Assembly: GCA_021209875.1 (NCBI GenBank)
Contig: JAGYVD010000008.1
Span: 2,417,501 to 2,481,500 of the forward strand
DNA length: 64,000 nt
Origin: Rosellinia necatrix
Lineage: Eukaryota; Ascomycota; Sordariomycetes; Xylariales; Xylariaceae
Direction: 5' to 3'
The notes under the pieces are model-generated. The model was not told where the DNA came from. It ran no database searches and saw nothing but the letters and a program-made list of their open reading frames with translations. The position numbers and the translations under genes were made by a program. Of the stretch, positions 47,366 through 58,942 are shown one piece after another. The number at the start of each line of letters is the position of its first letter. Position 1 is the first letter of the stretch.

Positions 47366-48477
47366 ATGTCCCCCACGCCGCCCGTTGACCCCGATGCCGT
47401 GAAATTGAAATCGGGCACCCCGCTCCATTATTTCTACCGGCAGTTTACCGTCACCCCGGCGCCCGTCAAGGATGTTAGCCTGGAGGGCAAAACCGCCATC
47501 GTGACGGGGTCCAACAGTGGCATCGGCCTCGCAACTAGTCGCCAGCTGCTTCAGCTCGGCTTGAGTAAACTTATCCTGGCCGTCCGGAACGAGGACAAAG
47601 GGAAGGCCGCCGCGGCGAAATTAGTTTCCGACTTGAATCTGGGCCCCGATATTGTGCAGGTTTGGGTTCTTGACCTCTCGTCGTATGACTCCGTCCTTGC
47701 CTTCGCCGACCGCGTGAAAAGCGACCTCAATACCTTAGACCTTGTGGTTCTCAATGCCGGCATGTGGTCTCCCCTGGACCGCGCCTTCAACGAGCAGACC
47801 GGTCACGAGGAAGATATCCAGGTCAACTATTTATCTAGTGCCCTGTTAATCATCCTTCTCCTACCTATCGCGAAGGCCAAGAAGGCGAATCAGCCTACTC
47901 GTATAACCCTTGTATCATCCGAAGTGGCCGCCTTCACCAAGTTCAAGGAGCAAAACATGGTCCCCTTGTTGGCCGGCCTCGATGCACCGGGCAAGGTCGA
48001 CCCGCTCGACCGCATGTTCATCACCAAGTTACTCGGCCAGTTCTTCTTGTCTAAGCTATGCGAACTAATACCGGCGTCCGTGGCCCTGATCAATTGCGCC
48101 TCGCCCGGTTCCGTCCACGATACCGCGTTCAACCGGGAAATCGAACACACCTTCTCTGGAGCTCTGACTAAGATGATCCAGAAGCGTATAGCTAACAACT
48201 CGGACGTCGGCGCCCGTATGATCACCGATGCCGTTGTGAATCACGGAGAAGAGACCCACGGACAGTTCCTCTCCTTTCAGATGGTTATATCGTGAGTCAC
48301 CCCAACGCATCACGCCGTCTCAGGGCCAAGCGAGGGCTAATTATTTGACGTTGCAGCATGGCGCCTATAATTTACACTGAGAATGGAAAGAAGATCAGGG
48401 AACAGCTTTGGAAGGAAACAATGGCCGAGTTTTCGTTTGTAAATGCTGAGAATATCCTCAAGGATGTTTCTCAGTAG
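47366..48477 (+). CDS. Short-chain dehydrogenase/reductase-like protein, catalytic Tyr replaced
   Basis: Two exons, 47366-48291 and 48357-48477, give 348 aa. The Rossmann cofactor motif TGSNSGIG is at residues 47-54, VLNAG at 128-132, the Ser of VSSEVA at about 184, and the Lys of the active-site pair at 221. The position four before that Lys, normally Tyr in YxxxK, is Met (DRMFITK; codon 48014-48016). The fold and NAD(P) binding look intact, but the standard proton-donating Tyr is gone. It may therefore be a non-redox isomerase, a scaffold, or an enzyme using another residue. The protein aligns well otherwise and shows no sign of decay. It is probably part of the prenyl-aromatic cluster. Confidence 0.88.
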
Positions 48478-48808
48478 GTAGTCAACTACGACTGACAGGC
48501 AGACTGATACGCCGGGAAGACTAATCAATTACCCCTGAGGACAGCCACTACCATCCTCAACTCATTAATAATAAAACTTGCGAATAAGATATCCCATTAC
48601 CATCGTTCATGCTTTATTATAGGTCTTCTACCCACTTAGAATAATGACCTTCGGGGTCGGTCCTCGCGGGTCAACCTATTATTCAATTACCATCGTATTA
48701 AATGAGAATGAAGCTTTCTACACGTACTCATTTCGCGCCCGTCGTGCTTCCCACACTCGCAAGCCCAGAGCAATACCAATTACGGCTCATTCGTTCCCAT
48801 CGTGAAGG
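48478..48808. other. Convergent 3' flanks
   Basis: 331 bp between the SDR-like and cupin genes, transcribed toward each other. Nothing seen. Confidence 0.5.
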
Positions 48809-49685
48809 TCAGTCCGTCTTTACACGGTCGGAGAACCGGCGTTGGAAAACGCTCGTCTCCATCTTCCTGCACGCGGACTCCCAGTCCGTGGTCCACTTGC
48901 GGTAGAACGGCTGGTACCCCAGCAGCCCGCTGCCGATCCACCTGCCCACGACGACGCCGAGGGCGATGGAGGCCGTCTGCCGGAACGGCACCCACCAGGG
49001 GAGCGATACGTACGTTCCGCCCGCGTCGAAGGTCTGATGTCGCAAAAAAGAAAAAGGCGGAAAAGCGTGCAACGAGTTAACCAACCTGTGATGGATTCAC
49101 TTTACACACTCACACTCACACGCACATATATATATAGAGATAAGGAAATGGGCAGAAATAGGTAAAGAGAGAGGGGGAGGGAGAGAGGGAGAGGGAGAGA
49201 GACGAAGAGGGAGAGAGACGACCTACGCAAAGCACCTGCACGAGGTCGACGCGGGCGCCAGTCGCGACCACCTCGTCCTGGTAGCGATACCAGTTCTCGA
49301 AGAAGGCGGGGTTGAGCTCGAAGACGGCATCCGTCCTCTCGGCCGACAGCAGGAACTTGACGGCGGCGGCCCCGCCGTCGTCCTGGAGCGCCGGCGGCAT
49401 CGGGTACGAGCGGTGGTCCACGTAGGGCGGGATGGCGACGCGGCCGTCGGCCGGCGTCAGCACCAGTTCCTCCCCGTCGCCGCGGCCGCGGACGAACTCG
49501 AGCCCCAGCTTCCCCTGCGTGCACTCGATGTACTCCTCCTGCACGTGGAAGTGCAGCGGCGGCTTCTGCCCGAAGAAGCGCGCCCCCTTGCCCAGGTCCA
49601 GCGTCGCCTCGATCGTGAAGGACCGGTCCGGCAGGTGCAGCAGGTGCGCGCGGACGGCCCCGTCAAGGCTGTGTATTATCCCCAT
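48809..49685 (-). CDS. RmlC-like cupin protein with hydrophobic C-terminal segment
   Basis: Two exons, 49685-49227 and 49033-48809, give 227 aa. The start MGIIHSLDG was preferred to an in-frame GTG further upstream. The cupin core shows PPLHFHVQEEY (His 45 and 47, Glu 50/51), the metal-binding first cupin motif, and YVDHRSYP as the likely second-motif His. Exon 2 adds a hydrophobic stretch (VPFRQTASIALGVVVGRWIGSG) that may anchor the protein in a membrane. Cupins in fungal clusters can act as metal-dependent isomerases, cyclases or dioxygenases; no specific reaction can be assigned. The 193-bp intron (49034-49226) is an extended GA/CT simple repeat. A role in the surrounding cluster is inferred from position only. 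Confidence 0.82.
49168..49222. repeat. GA-rich microsatellite in cupin intron
   Basis: GAGAGAGG-type repeats on the + strand, lying entirely within the proposed intron. Confidence 0.8.
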
Positions 49686-50366
49686 CTTTGTTAACGAGTC
49701 TTTTTTTTTTTTCACTTTCAGGCGTTTGCGGGTAAAGGGGGGGTATTGGAAGCGCTGCTGATGTCATGGCTGCATGGACTGTGTGTGTGTTAGAGGGAGA
49801 GAGAGGGAGAGAGAGTCTTACACTTCGACGGTGGTATCTGATGTTGAGAGATCAACTCGATCGGCGTCTGAGGGCGGCATCGTACTCCGTATTCTAACGC
49901 GTAGGTGGTATTCACGCGAAGGTGTATGGCAAAAGGAGACGGGCGACCTGGTATTTACTGGCACGAGATCACACTGCAGGGACGACTTCATGTAGTTATT
50001 GGCGGAGCACGTGGAATGGTTGCATTGGATATGTTTATGACGGATCTTCGTTCCGCAGTCTTACGTTTGTCCATACCGTGGGGTGGTTCTATTGTAGGAT
50101 ATTATAATTGAGTATCGTTACACCGATGAGATATAAGACGGCGAGTGCATGAGACGCCGACACATGGCCGATATGCTGACACGAGGGGCGATCCTTCGAT
50201 ACTACAATGGATGGCCCCGCGTTATTGACTAACATCTCGAAAGTATCTAAGTTCTGATTAGGTGCCCAGGCAAAATCGAGAACCACACTGTCATCAGTGT
50301 TCAAATTTTTTTTTTTTAGTCAATCCAAATGTGAAATACAGGAGACAGTTGTCCCCTGACCAACCC
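49686..50366. other. Divergent spacer, cupin and P450
   Basis: 681 bp without a supported gene. A minus-strand frame at 50089-50304 carries a lone NNAGP word but nothing else like an SDR. Confidence 0.45.
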
Positions 50367-52367
50367 ATGGCATCGTCAATTTTGGTCATGTCTCCCGAAA
50401 TGCCAAATAACCTCTCTCCTATGCTGCTCGTCGCGGCGTGTATCACTGTTCTATTCCTCTGCTTTCGGGCGTGGTATTCGAGTGCCCCGAAACCACCTCA
50501 GCTCAGCGAATCGATACCCTTCATCTCCAACACAATACAGTACTTAACGAACGCGGGCCGATTTATAGATAGAGTAACGTAAAGGCTTCATATTCTACCT
50601 ACATATAAACTTCTCTATATCGTACATTATATAAGGCATGATGTCTCTCTTCTAACGCTGTGCGTCATAGCGAGAAACTAGCGTCCTCGAGGAGTAACAT
50701 CGTCAGGTTCCACGTCGGGCTCCGGCCGGCGTACATCGTGACGGGCCCGAAGAATGTGCAGACGGTGCTGGGGTCGCCGGAGCTGCTGGACGGCAACTTC
50801 CTGCAGCTGATGCTGATGGACAAGCACTGGGGCATGACGCGGGCCGAGATCGACAAGTTCGCGCGGGACAAGTCAGGCCGCGGCAAGACGCCCGCGCCCG
50901 GAACGGCGGCGGACGTGCCGGACGACGACCGGTACTGGCTGGGCCACGACCGGCTGTACGCCGAGTACCTGAGCAGCCGCAGGCACGCGGACGCGTTAGC
51001 GGGCTCGTTCCAGCGCCTGTTCGCGGAGCAGCTGGACCGGCGGCGGCAGCCGACGACGACGCGCGGGCAGTGGGCGAGCGTGGAGCTGTCGGCGGTGCTG
51101 CGGGAGGCGATGGCCGAGAGCGCGGTGGTGTCGCTGTTCGGGTCGCGCATCGTCGAGCTCAACCCGGGCCTCGTCGCGTGCTACTGGGAGTTCGACCACG
51201 TCGCCGGCCCCCTCGCCTGGGGCCTGCCCGGCTTCCTGCAGCGCCGCGCCGTCGCCGCGCGCGACCGCCTGCACGGCATGGTCCGCCGCCACGTCGACTC
51301 GGCCTGGGCGTGCTTCGACTGGGACGCGACCCCCGAGGACCTCGCCTGGGAGCCGCACTTCGGCTCGCGGCTCTCGCGGGAGACCGCCAGGTGGCTCCGG
51401 GATAAGGGCTTCTCCAACCACGCTGCCGCGGGGCATACCCTGGCGACACTATTCGGGTAATCTCGGACGCTTCCCTTCCCACCCCTTCCCAAGTCTTCTA
51501 GCTTGCCCCTGACACGGGGATCGGGAGCAAGCTGACCAGTTTCTTGCGATTATTAGGCTCAACGGGAACACCGTCCCGATCACGACCTGGGCCATGATCG
51601 AGTTGGTCCGGGACCCGGAGCTGCTGCGGGCGGTGCGGGAGGAGATCTATACCGTCTGCGAAGTCGACCCCGGGACGGGCGCGCGCCACATCGACGCCCA
51701 GAGGCTCGTCAACCTGCCGCTCATGCAGTCGCTGTACGTCGAGCTGCTGCGCACGCACGTGTCGTTCAACGTGACCCGCCAGGCGACGCGGCCGCTCGCC
51801 ATCGAGGGCTATCCGATCGAGAAGAGCGCGCTCGTCCAGGTATGCTCGCGGATCGAGCACTACCATGAAGACGTCTGGGGTGTCGAGGGGCATCCTGCTT
51901 CGGAGTTCTGGGCATATCGACACGTCAAGTACGTTGACGACGTCCAAGTGGAAGGGCAGGGGCAGGGGAAAGGGGCTAAGAAGGCGCAGTTCGTCATGAA
52001 GGGCCGACCAAGCTCGTTTCTCCCGTTCGGTAAGTGAATAACAATCCCTCTCCTCTTCTGCCTCGGTTTATGAGAACAGTGCCCCCAGTCTACGGGCTCG
52101 ATGTATAGGACGATCTAGCTAATTAGATGTTCTTTGCCGTACGTAGGTGGAGGATACGTGATGTGTCCTGGGAGGCATTTTGCGAAGCAGGAAATTCTAC
52201 TCGCCATCGCCGTCTTGGTGACCAAATTCGATATTGAATTCGTAGAATGGACAGACAGCAACGGCCTCCGGTCCGATACGCCACCTCAAGATGATAAGAG
52301 GTATGCCGGTTTCGTCGCCATGTCGCCTGACCGAGGTGTCCGCGTACGTTGGAGAAGGATTTATTGA
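50367..52367 (+). CDS. Cytochrome P450 (first of two in the cluster)
   Basis: Four exons: 50367-50578, 50671-51456, 51557-52029 and 52147-52367, giving 563 aa. An N-terminal membrane anchor (SPMLLVAACITVLFLCF) is followed by a P450 fold with the K-helix ExxR (ELLR within YVELLRTHVSF) and the heme loop PFGGGYVMCPGRHF, whose Cys at about residue 497 ligates iron. The I-helix region (GLNGNTVPITTW) lacks the usual acidic-Thr pair and has Asn-Thr instead, as in the CYP7/CYP8-like group with a less classical oxygen-activation site. Exon 2 is very GC-rich compared with exon 1. It probably oxidises the prenylated aromatic intermediate; the substrate is unknown. Confidence 0.9.
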
Positions 52368-54132
52368 ATAGATCTCGAATCTGTAATTACTTAACACCAT
52401 CATCGAGAATCTTGACTTCATAACGAGGCAGCACGAGATTAGTGTTGTTATATCCCATCATATTTTCAATTGCTCGCCCTCGCCCAATCGTTACCATACG
52501 TGATAGCCGAAATGCCTGCTGTCGGGATCTCTTGTCTGGGCCTATACATCAGTCCTCGATTCTGCTTCAAAGGTCTACTCTAACTATACACATTTATCCG
52601 AAAGGGTCCGTCCGTACCACAAGTGCCCGTGTAGCGACGTTGAACAGGAACCTCACCCTTGAAAAGACACAATTATGGCACACATAGGTATCTACCTATT
52701 CTTAGGTAATATATAAATGAATATGCAGTTCTCTGGGAGAGAAGCAGTCTTTCGGTGACCGAAAGGGTGTGAATCACAATGCCAGGCGGTAACACTGTCC
52801 GGATTTAAGGTCAAGGCTTATGGTGCTTATGGTGCTTAGGTCTGTGATGCTTGGCATGGAATTTTAGCCAGTGGAATACGACCTAGACATTTGCAGATCC
52901 TGATGCAGATCCTGATGCTGATAGCAACAACGATGGGGGAACAGCAGGCTGGCAGCCAGAGTTTCCGCAGCAGGTGTGTGTCAGTGAGCCAGTGACGCCG
53001 GGCATATGCATATGCCATAGCCCCAGGATCTGCGAGTCTTACCAAAGAAGGTGCTACGGCGCGACCTGGGCTTTCAATGCCGCCCTTGCCAGAATCTGGG
53101 ATCTGCAAAGCAGGCTTTGAATCACAATGCAGCACGGAGCGGCTTCCTTCAAAGTAACATTATTGCCTGCGCCTGCGCCTGCATTTCTCATTTTGGTATT
53201 TCTTTGAATTGTGTTATAGCTGCCCAGCCTGCTGTAGCGATCCGATCATCCGACAACTAGTTACACACCGGGGGGGTACTCCATTAAACTACTACCGCCG
53301 TTGTCTATGAATGGAGGCAACCTTCCCCACCATGCACAATACTTAAGTACCTGCCTACTCATTTGGACACATTTCTGAATGGTTACACAGCATGTGCGGT
53401 CTAACAACATCCACATACAAGTACACGTGTACCAGAGTAAGTACCTAACTACTAAATCCGTCCAATCCACAAGCCACCATAAGAACACCGCGATAAGATG
53501 TTGTGTCACTCACCTTTCTCGCCGAAAACACCCCCGTGGCGGATCATTTCCCAAATGGCCCTCTATACTCTCAAGCATACTACTAAGGCCCAGTCTCAGC
53601 TGCTTACCTCGGTATTCAGCCATGATAGGATGGGCACATGTCTATCCAACACGTAGCTCATACTAACCAATGCCCGTGAGTCTTGAGCCTATAATGAGAT
53701 TCACAAAAAAGTAGCCAGATAGAGAGAAGCCTGCCTCCCTACCCAAGGGCCAAAACCCACCCCGAACCTTCCAATTATAGCTCGGTGCAAGCTCTCTACA
53801 GAACGTAGCCTTGTTGACGAAATTGGCGTTACTTTCCGCCTCCACCTCTACATGGGCTTCTTACTTGAGTCCTTTGCTTAAGGTTGCAGGTCTCATATAC
53901 TTGGAACATCGATGGAGGCCAACGATAAATGACTGAGTCGTTTGGAGGAGAGTTAGGTTATGGCCTGTTGTCTATCTATTTGTATTATAAACCCTAGGTC
54001 TAAAGTCATTACACGAAGCTGAATTTCAAAGAACTTACGCAACTTCTACTGTGTGGCCCTGGTCCTTAAATCCGACCCAGCTATTCATACTAGTTCTCTA
54101 AACCGGCTGTATTTCCATGAGGACCCTGAAAT
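52368..54132. other. Long intergenic region, no supported gene
   Basis: About 1.76 kb between the first P450 and the first rhodopsin-like gene. Small duplications occur (for example GCAGATCCTGATGCAGATCCTGATGC near 52895-52920). Frames of 60-100 codons show no family resemblance. Confidence 0.45.
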
Positions 54133-55785
54133 ATGGCCGACTCCGGTTTCAATTCCCTCCCCTTCGACCAACAAGTGGAAATCTTCAACAATCTACCTTC
54201 GCTAGCGGCTCCGGAGGGAGTTGAGCCAAATTACGATCACCCACGGGCTCGAAACGACGTGACGATAGCCGTGACTGTCGTTGGCCTGGCGTTCACCACG
54301 GTTTTATTCGCCTTGCGCGTCTACTCTCGCTTGTTTATTGTCAAGAAAGTCAGGCTAGAAGACTGCAAGTGCTTGTCTATTCTCTAATTTAGACGCTCAG
54401 ACACTTATCAATATTTTGGCCACAAGCTGACTACTCATTCATAGATGTCGGAACTGCGGGCTTTGTAAGCCAATCTCTATCCCTTACTTCAGTAGATGCG
54501 CTTCAGCTCATACTCGACGTTCATAATAGATCACCTACGTCGCCAAGTGCGGTGTAATTGGTGCCCTCGTCCATACCGGTGGCTTTTTAGCTCACCAGTG
54601 GGATGTTCTCGCCGGAAGAACCGTAGAGATCAGCAAGGTGAGGTGTCTCGTCATAGTTATCTGTCGATGGTATTAACCGATGTTAGCTTATTCAAGCCCA
54701 AACGACTTTGTACAACCTCTGTATGCTATTCACGAAGGTTGCCATTCTTTTGGAAGTAAGTGAAATGTGGAATCATGGGTTGCTTGCCCTTCGTGATCTA
54801 AGATGTCAAATTGACCACTCTACCCCTCTCCATCTCTTACTTGAAATACCATGTTGATTGCTAACCTCATCTATATAGTGGTCTCACTTGTTCGTGCCAT
54901 ACCCTGTTCGCAACAAGTTCTTCTGGACTTGCCATGTTTTAATTTGGGCCAATATCGGATTGTACGCCTCCGTGACGGTGGTGCAACATACCAAATGTTC
55001 ACCCTACATAAAAAATTGGTATAGTTTCGTACCGGGACATTGTATAAACTCGAAGATCGTGGACACTTTTGTGCCCACTTTCAATTTCTTCATTGATCTT
55101 GTCATCTTCATATTCCCACAAAAGACTATCTGGAAACTACAAGCGCCAGGCTACCGGCGACTTGCTATCTCGGCCATCTTTTCTTCGGGTATTTTGTAAG
55201 AAGCCTTCCTCTCCAAATTACGCGTGCCTCAATTATTATTTAGCTAACGCGCGAGGGTGAGCCTACAGAACGGTTGCGTTCGCAGGTGCTCGAGTCAGCG
55301 TTTCCATACATACGCTGACCAACCCTGATTTCCTGTGGCTCGGTTCTCAGAGCGTGCTTTTTGGTTTAGCCGAAATGACTTTCGCATTCTGGGTCTTCTG
55401 CATCCCGGCCGTGCCCAAGTCAGTCCATGCATCACGCATCGCAAACCTGCCGAAATACATCTGGGCCAAGTTGCGGTCGACGGCGACTTTGGTTAAGAAA
55501 CCCTCTCATGACTCTGGGTTCAACTCAGATAAGGACCCATTACCTCACAACGCATATGAGTTAGGCGTTGAAAATGCCGATCAAATCAACAGCCATACTC
55601 TCCGAAATATGCAGCCCGAGTCATTCCCTCAACAGCAACGGCAAAAGCCCAAATCAGGCGGTATGCCCGAATCCGGCGTGCTTCGCACTACGGATCTCAT
55701 GTCTTCAGTGAATTCGGTAGATGAAGGTACAGATGGATCAGGTGGCCATCAGCATGTCTATAAGAACCAACACCCATGGGTATGA
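54133..55785 (+). CDS. Fungal rhodopsin-like (PTH11-related) seven-helix membrane protein
   Basis: Six exons: 54133-54364, 54445-54464, 54530-54637, 54687-54755, 54879-55195 and 55269-55785, giving 420 aa. Hydrophobic helices begin after NDVTIAVTVVGLAFTTVLFALRVYSR. Family landmarks are VRLEDYVGTAGF, GGFLAHQWDV, LYNLCMLFTKVAILLEW and FVPTFNFFIDLVIFIFPQKTIWKLQ. The hydrophilic tail is Gln/Ser-rich (PQQQRQKPKS). The first intron (54365-54444) uses a GC donor (GCAAGT). The second exon is only 20 bases. These proteins resemble GPCR-like sensors of plant-associated fungi; ligands are unknown. A second member lies at 58943-60366, with a P450 between them. Confidence 0.88.
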
Positions 55786-56763
55786 TGTTGGCCAGCTGCA
55801 TCGCCCGTTGGAAGGTCAAGTATACGTATCAGGAAGCTACGGGATAAGTAATTATAAGGGATTTTCTTCTATTTCTTTTTGGATATAACCATTTGGATAT
55901 AACCATATGGGAAATGGATAGCGTGTTTAAGGTATTGAAGTATAACGAAATAATGAAGTACCATCGTAACCATCCAATAATTCTAGAAGAAGTTCAAGAA
56001 GCATGTAATGAAGGGGGAGCGAAAAACTAGATTGCCTATGCGCCAATCTAGGTACCTTAGTTGTCACTGCCCCGTTGAGTCTACCCAGCTACCTAAGTAG
56101 TGGGTGGACCTTAGGGAGTGAGCGCCCTAGAAGCGGTGAGGTTGGGGCATGTAGGTAGTATGCTAAGGGGATAGGGGCGGGGAATAGTATCTCCCACTGA
56201 GGCGGAAGCTTAACCCAAGTGCCCTCCCTGAAAGCTCCAGCGTAGGCGTATACTTCATCTCTTTCATCGATACAGCCACTCCCTTTGCATAATGCTCTCC
56301 TTTCTCTCTCTTTGGTTCCCTTTTGTCTCCAAGGTACGGGCTAGCTCGGCAAGGGATTAAGCCAGCTAGCCTTGGACAAATATGATCACACTTGGGTGTA
56401 TGTATCAGCCTATTGTTCTGTGCCGAGCGCTCCGCGTCGAACTGGCTTGAGGCGCCAAGCCGTGCGTGTCCCTCTTGCCTGCTTGCGATCGGCGTCTGGG
56501 TCGCAATGAGATGTGCACACCCGTATAAATATGAATGTGTCCAACCGTTTGAATTATCATCATAAGCGATAGCTATATGGTCATTGCGCGTCCTGTTTGA
56601 TATGCATAGTACTGTCTTTGGCCCCCATCCCCTATACCCTCTTATAAAGGACTAACACATCCTCGGCTCTAAATCAAAATACGTCAATAATTTCGATGTA
56701 TTTCTGGCCGTTACCTGACCACCACCTGAGCCCCAATCCGCTGTCGATTGGCCCCCTTTTTGC
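55786..56763. other. Intergenic, no gene seen
   Basis: About 1 kb between the rhodopsin-like gene and the second P450. CTACCTAAGTAG-type low-complexity words lie near 56095. No supported frame. Confidence 0.5.
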
Positions 56764-58585
56764 ATGCCTGTGATGGGTCTTCCGACCGCTCCAGGTCTTG
56801 CCGCCGCGGTGGCGTATACCGCTTGTGCCGGTATCGTATACGTATGTATATCTACATACATACATTCCGATGGCCATGATCTCAAAGAATATAGTGTTCC
56901 ATCCTCATCTCCTATCGCCTCTTCGGTCATCCTCTGCGAGCCTACCCCGGACCCCTTTTATCGGCAATTTCCGATGCATATGGTGGCTATCTGGCTTACA
57001 GGCGGGATGATCACTTGGCCATATATCAAATGCATCAGCGTTATGGTATGCTAAAGTATTGGATTCGTATATATAGTGGTTCTTCTAATTACCGGGATAG
57101 GATCAGTTGTACGCTATGCGCCCGATCGGCTTGTATTTAATTCGCTGAGGGCCTTTCAAGGTATTCTCCGACTAGATTCGTCTCATCGCAAGCTCTAAAA
57201 AGCGACTAGATATTTACCAGAATCCGAGAGTAACCAAATCCTACCTCTACTTGTACTCGAGGGATGAAAACTTTCCCACAACTTTCAGTACTATCGAGGC
57301 TGATGCTCACCGTGATCGGCGGAAACTCATCAGCCAACCTATTTCACAGAGAGCTATGAGCCTCTTTGAGCCTTCCATGCTAGAGCAGGTTGATATTTTC
57401 TTGCGTCAGATTTATGCCTCGGCAGGTTCGGTAGAGGACATCACCAACAGAGCAGAATGGCTCGGCATCGATATTATCGGGCTTATCTCTTTCGGTTACC
57501 GTCTAAACCTCCAAACGGACAAAACGCATAGGTTTATCCCGAAGGATTTCGAGGATCTCAAGGCTATTATCAACACTTTTATGCAGTTTCCCGCCGCTTC
57601 CGTTCTCAACCCTGTAGTCTCATACTTGAATAGCACGAAGAGAGAAAGACTCCGAAAAATCATATTCCAGATGATGTTGGCGAGGGCGGCGCGAGAAAGG
57701 GATGCCGAGCGAGACTTTTATTCTTACGTCAAAGGAAATCTGGACTATGGGCCTGATTACATCGACAAGGGAAATTTCATAGCAGAGGCGGCCTTTTTCG
57801 TCACCGCAGGTTAGTCACCGATCTCGACTCTACACGACGCGTGCCCCTATTTTACGGAATGCTGAGTCAGAATGGTTATTTTAGGAGGCACACCGCCCGC
57901 CACCGTCATATGCGCCCTGTTCTTCTACCTGATGCGCTATCCAGATTGCTACGAGCGGCTGGTCCGAGAGATCAGAGGTACCTTCAGCTCGGGGGGAGAC
58001 ATCAAGGGCGATGCCCAGCTGATGGGGTGCGACTATCTCCGCGCCTGCATCGACGAGACGCTGCGCATGTCCCCGCCGTCCCTCACCACGCTCTGGCGGG
58101 AGCACGACAAGGACGACGACGACAGGAGCTCCCTGGTCGTCGACGGGGTCGTGATCCCCCCGGGGACGCAGATCGGCATCAACATGTACTCCCTGCACCA
58201 CAATGAGGAGTACTTCGCGGACTCGTACACGTTCTCGCCCGAGCGCTGGCAGCAGCAGCAGCAGCAGTCCGACTCGTCCGAGGCGCCGGCGCGGATGCGG
58301 GAGGCCTTCGTCCCCTTCCTCCGGGGCACGCGGTCCTGCGCCGGCAAGGCGATGGCCTACGCCGAGGTCAGCATCGTCGTGGCCAAGACGCTGTGGTACT
58401 TCGACGTCGAGGGCGCGCCGGGGGAGCCGGGCCGCCTCGGCGAGGGCGCCCCCGGGGCCGCCGCCGGCCGGCATCGCGTCAACGAGTACCAGATGCACGA
58501 CTGCAACAGCGCTGCCCACGCCGGGCCGAACCTCATCTTCCAGCCGCGCCCCGAAGCACATGTAGATCTCGGTGCTAAGAAATAA
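56764..58585 (+). CDS. Cytochrome P450 (second of two in the cluster)
   Basis: Five exons: 56764-56841, 56895-57045, 57101-57160, 57210-57809 and 57885-58585, giving 529 aa. Exons 1-3 were found by reading a frame not obvious from long ORFs: MPVMGLPTAPG.., then SYRLFGHPLRAYPGPLLSAI, DDHLAIYQMHQRYG and SVVRYAPDRLVFNS, the standard P450 N-terminal landmarks. Further on are the I-helix AGGGTPPAT, ExxR in DETLRM, PERW, and heme loop FLRGTRSCAGKAM with Cys at about residue 448. A run of six Gln follows PERW. The last exon is markedly GC-richer than the fourth. It is typical of fungal secondary-metabolism monooxygenases; the substrate is unknown. Confidence 0.9.
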
Positions 58586-58942
58586 TTACTCGCGCTCGGG
58601 GATTCATACTCCGATATTCAAACACTGCACTGAAATCGACGGTCCTCTAATGATAGGAGAAGGTGGGGCATTTTATAGTTCAATCATTTGATTTCGGACA
58701 GTTGTCGTCGATCTAGGTATAAATTGCAGCACGAATAATGAACCCTCGTTGTTATTTGAAAGAAGGAAGAGGTCTAGTTCTGGATTCGGTCACTGAATAG
58801 ATCGTTCATCCATGAGCCAGCGGTCTATATGTCCTAGCTCTTGTGATTTTCTTGTCGATCTATTTAAAAAAAACTATCTACTATGAACCTAGCCTCCGGC
58901 AACTCAAGCATAATCGCATAAATAAAAAGATCAACTCATATT
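58586..58942. other. Convergent 3' flanks
   Basis: 357 bp between the second P450 and the second rhodopsin-like gene. AT-leaning, no gene. Confidence 0.5.

Noticed and set aside
50089..50304. Minus-strand frame with an NNAGP word, possible SDR fragment
   Set aside because: No Rossmann glycine motif, no YxxxK, and no continuation in either direction; a chance match is more likely.
56764..57054. 96-codon frame as a separate protein
   Set aside because: Its first 26 codons are exon 1 of the second P450; the rest is a shadow of P450 exon 2, which is read in another frame.
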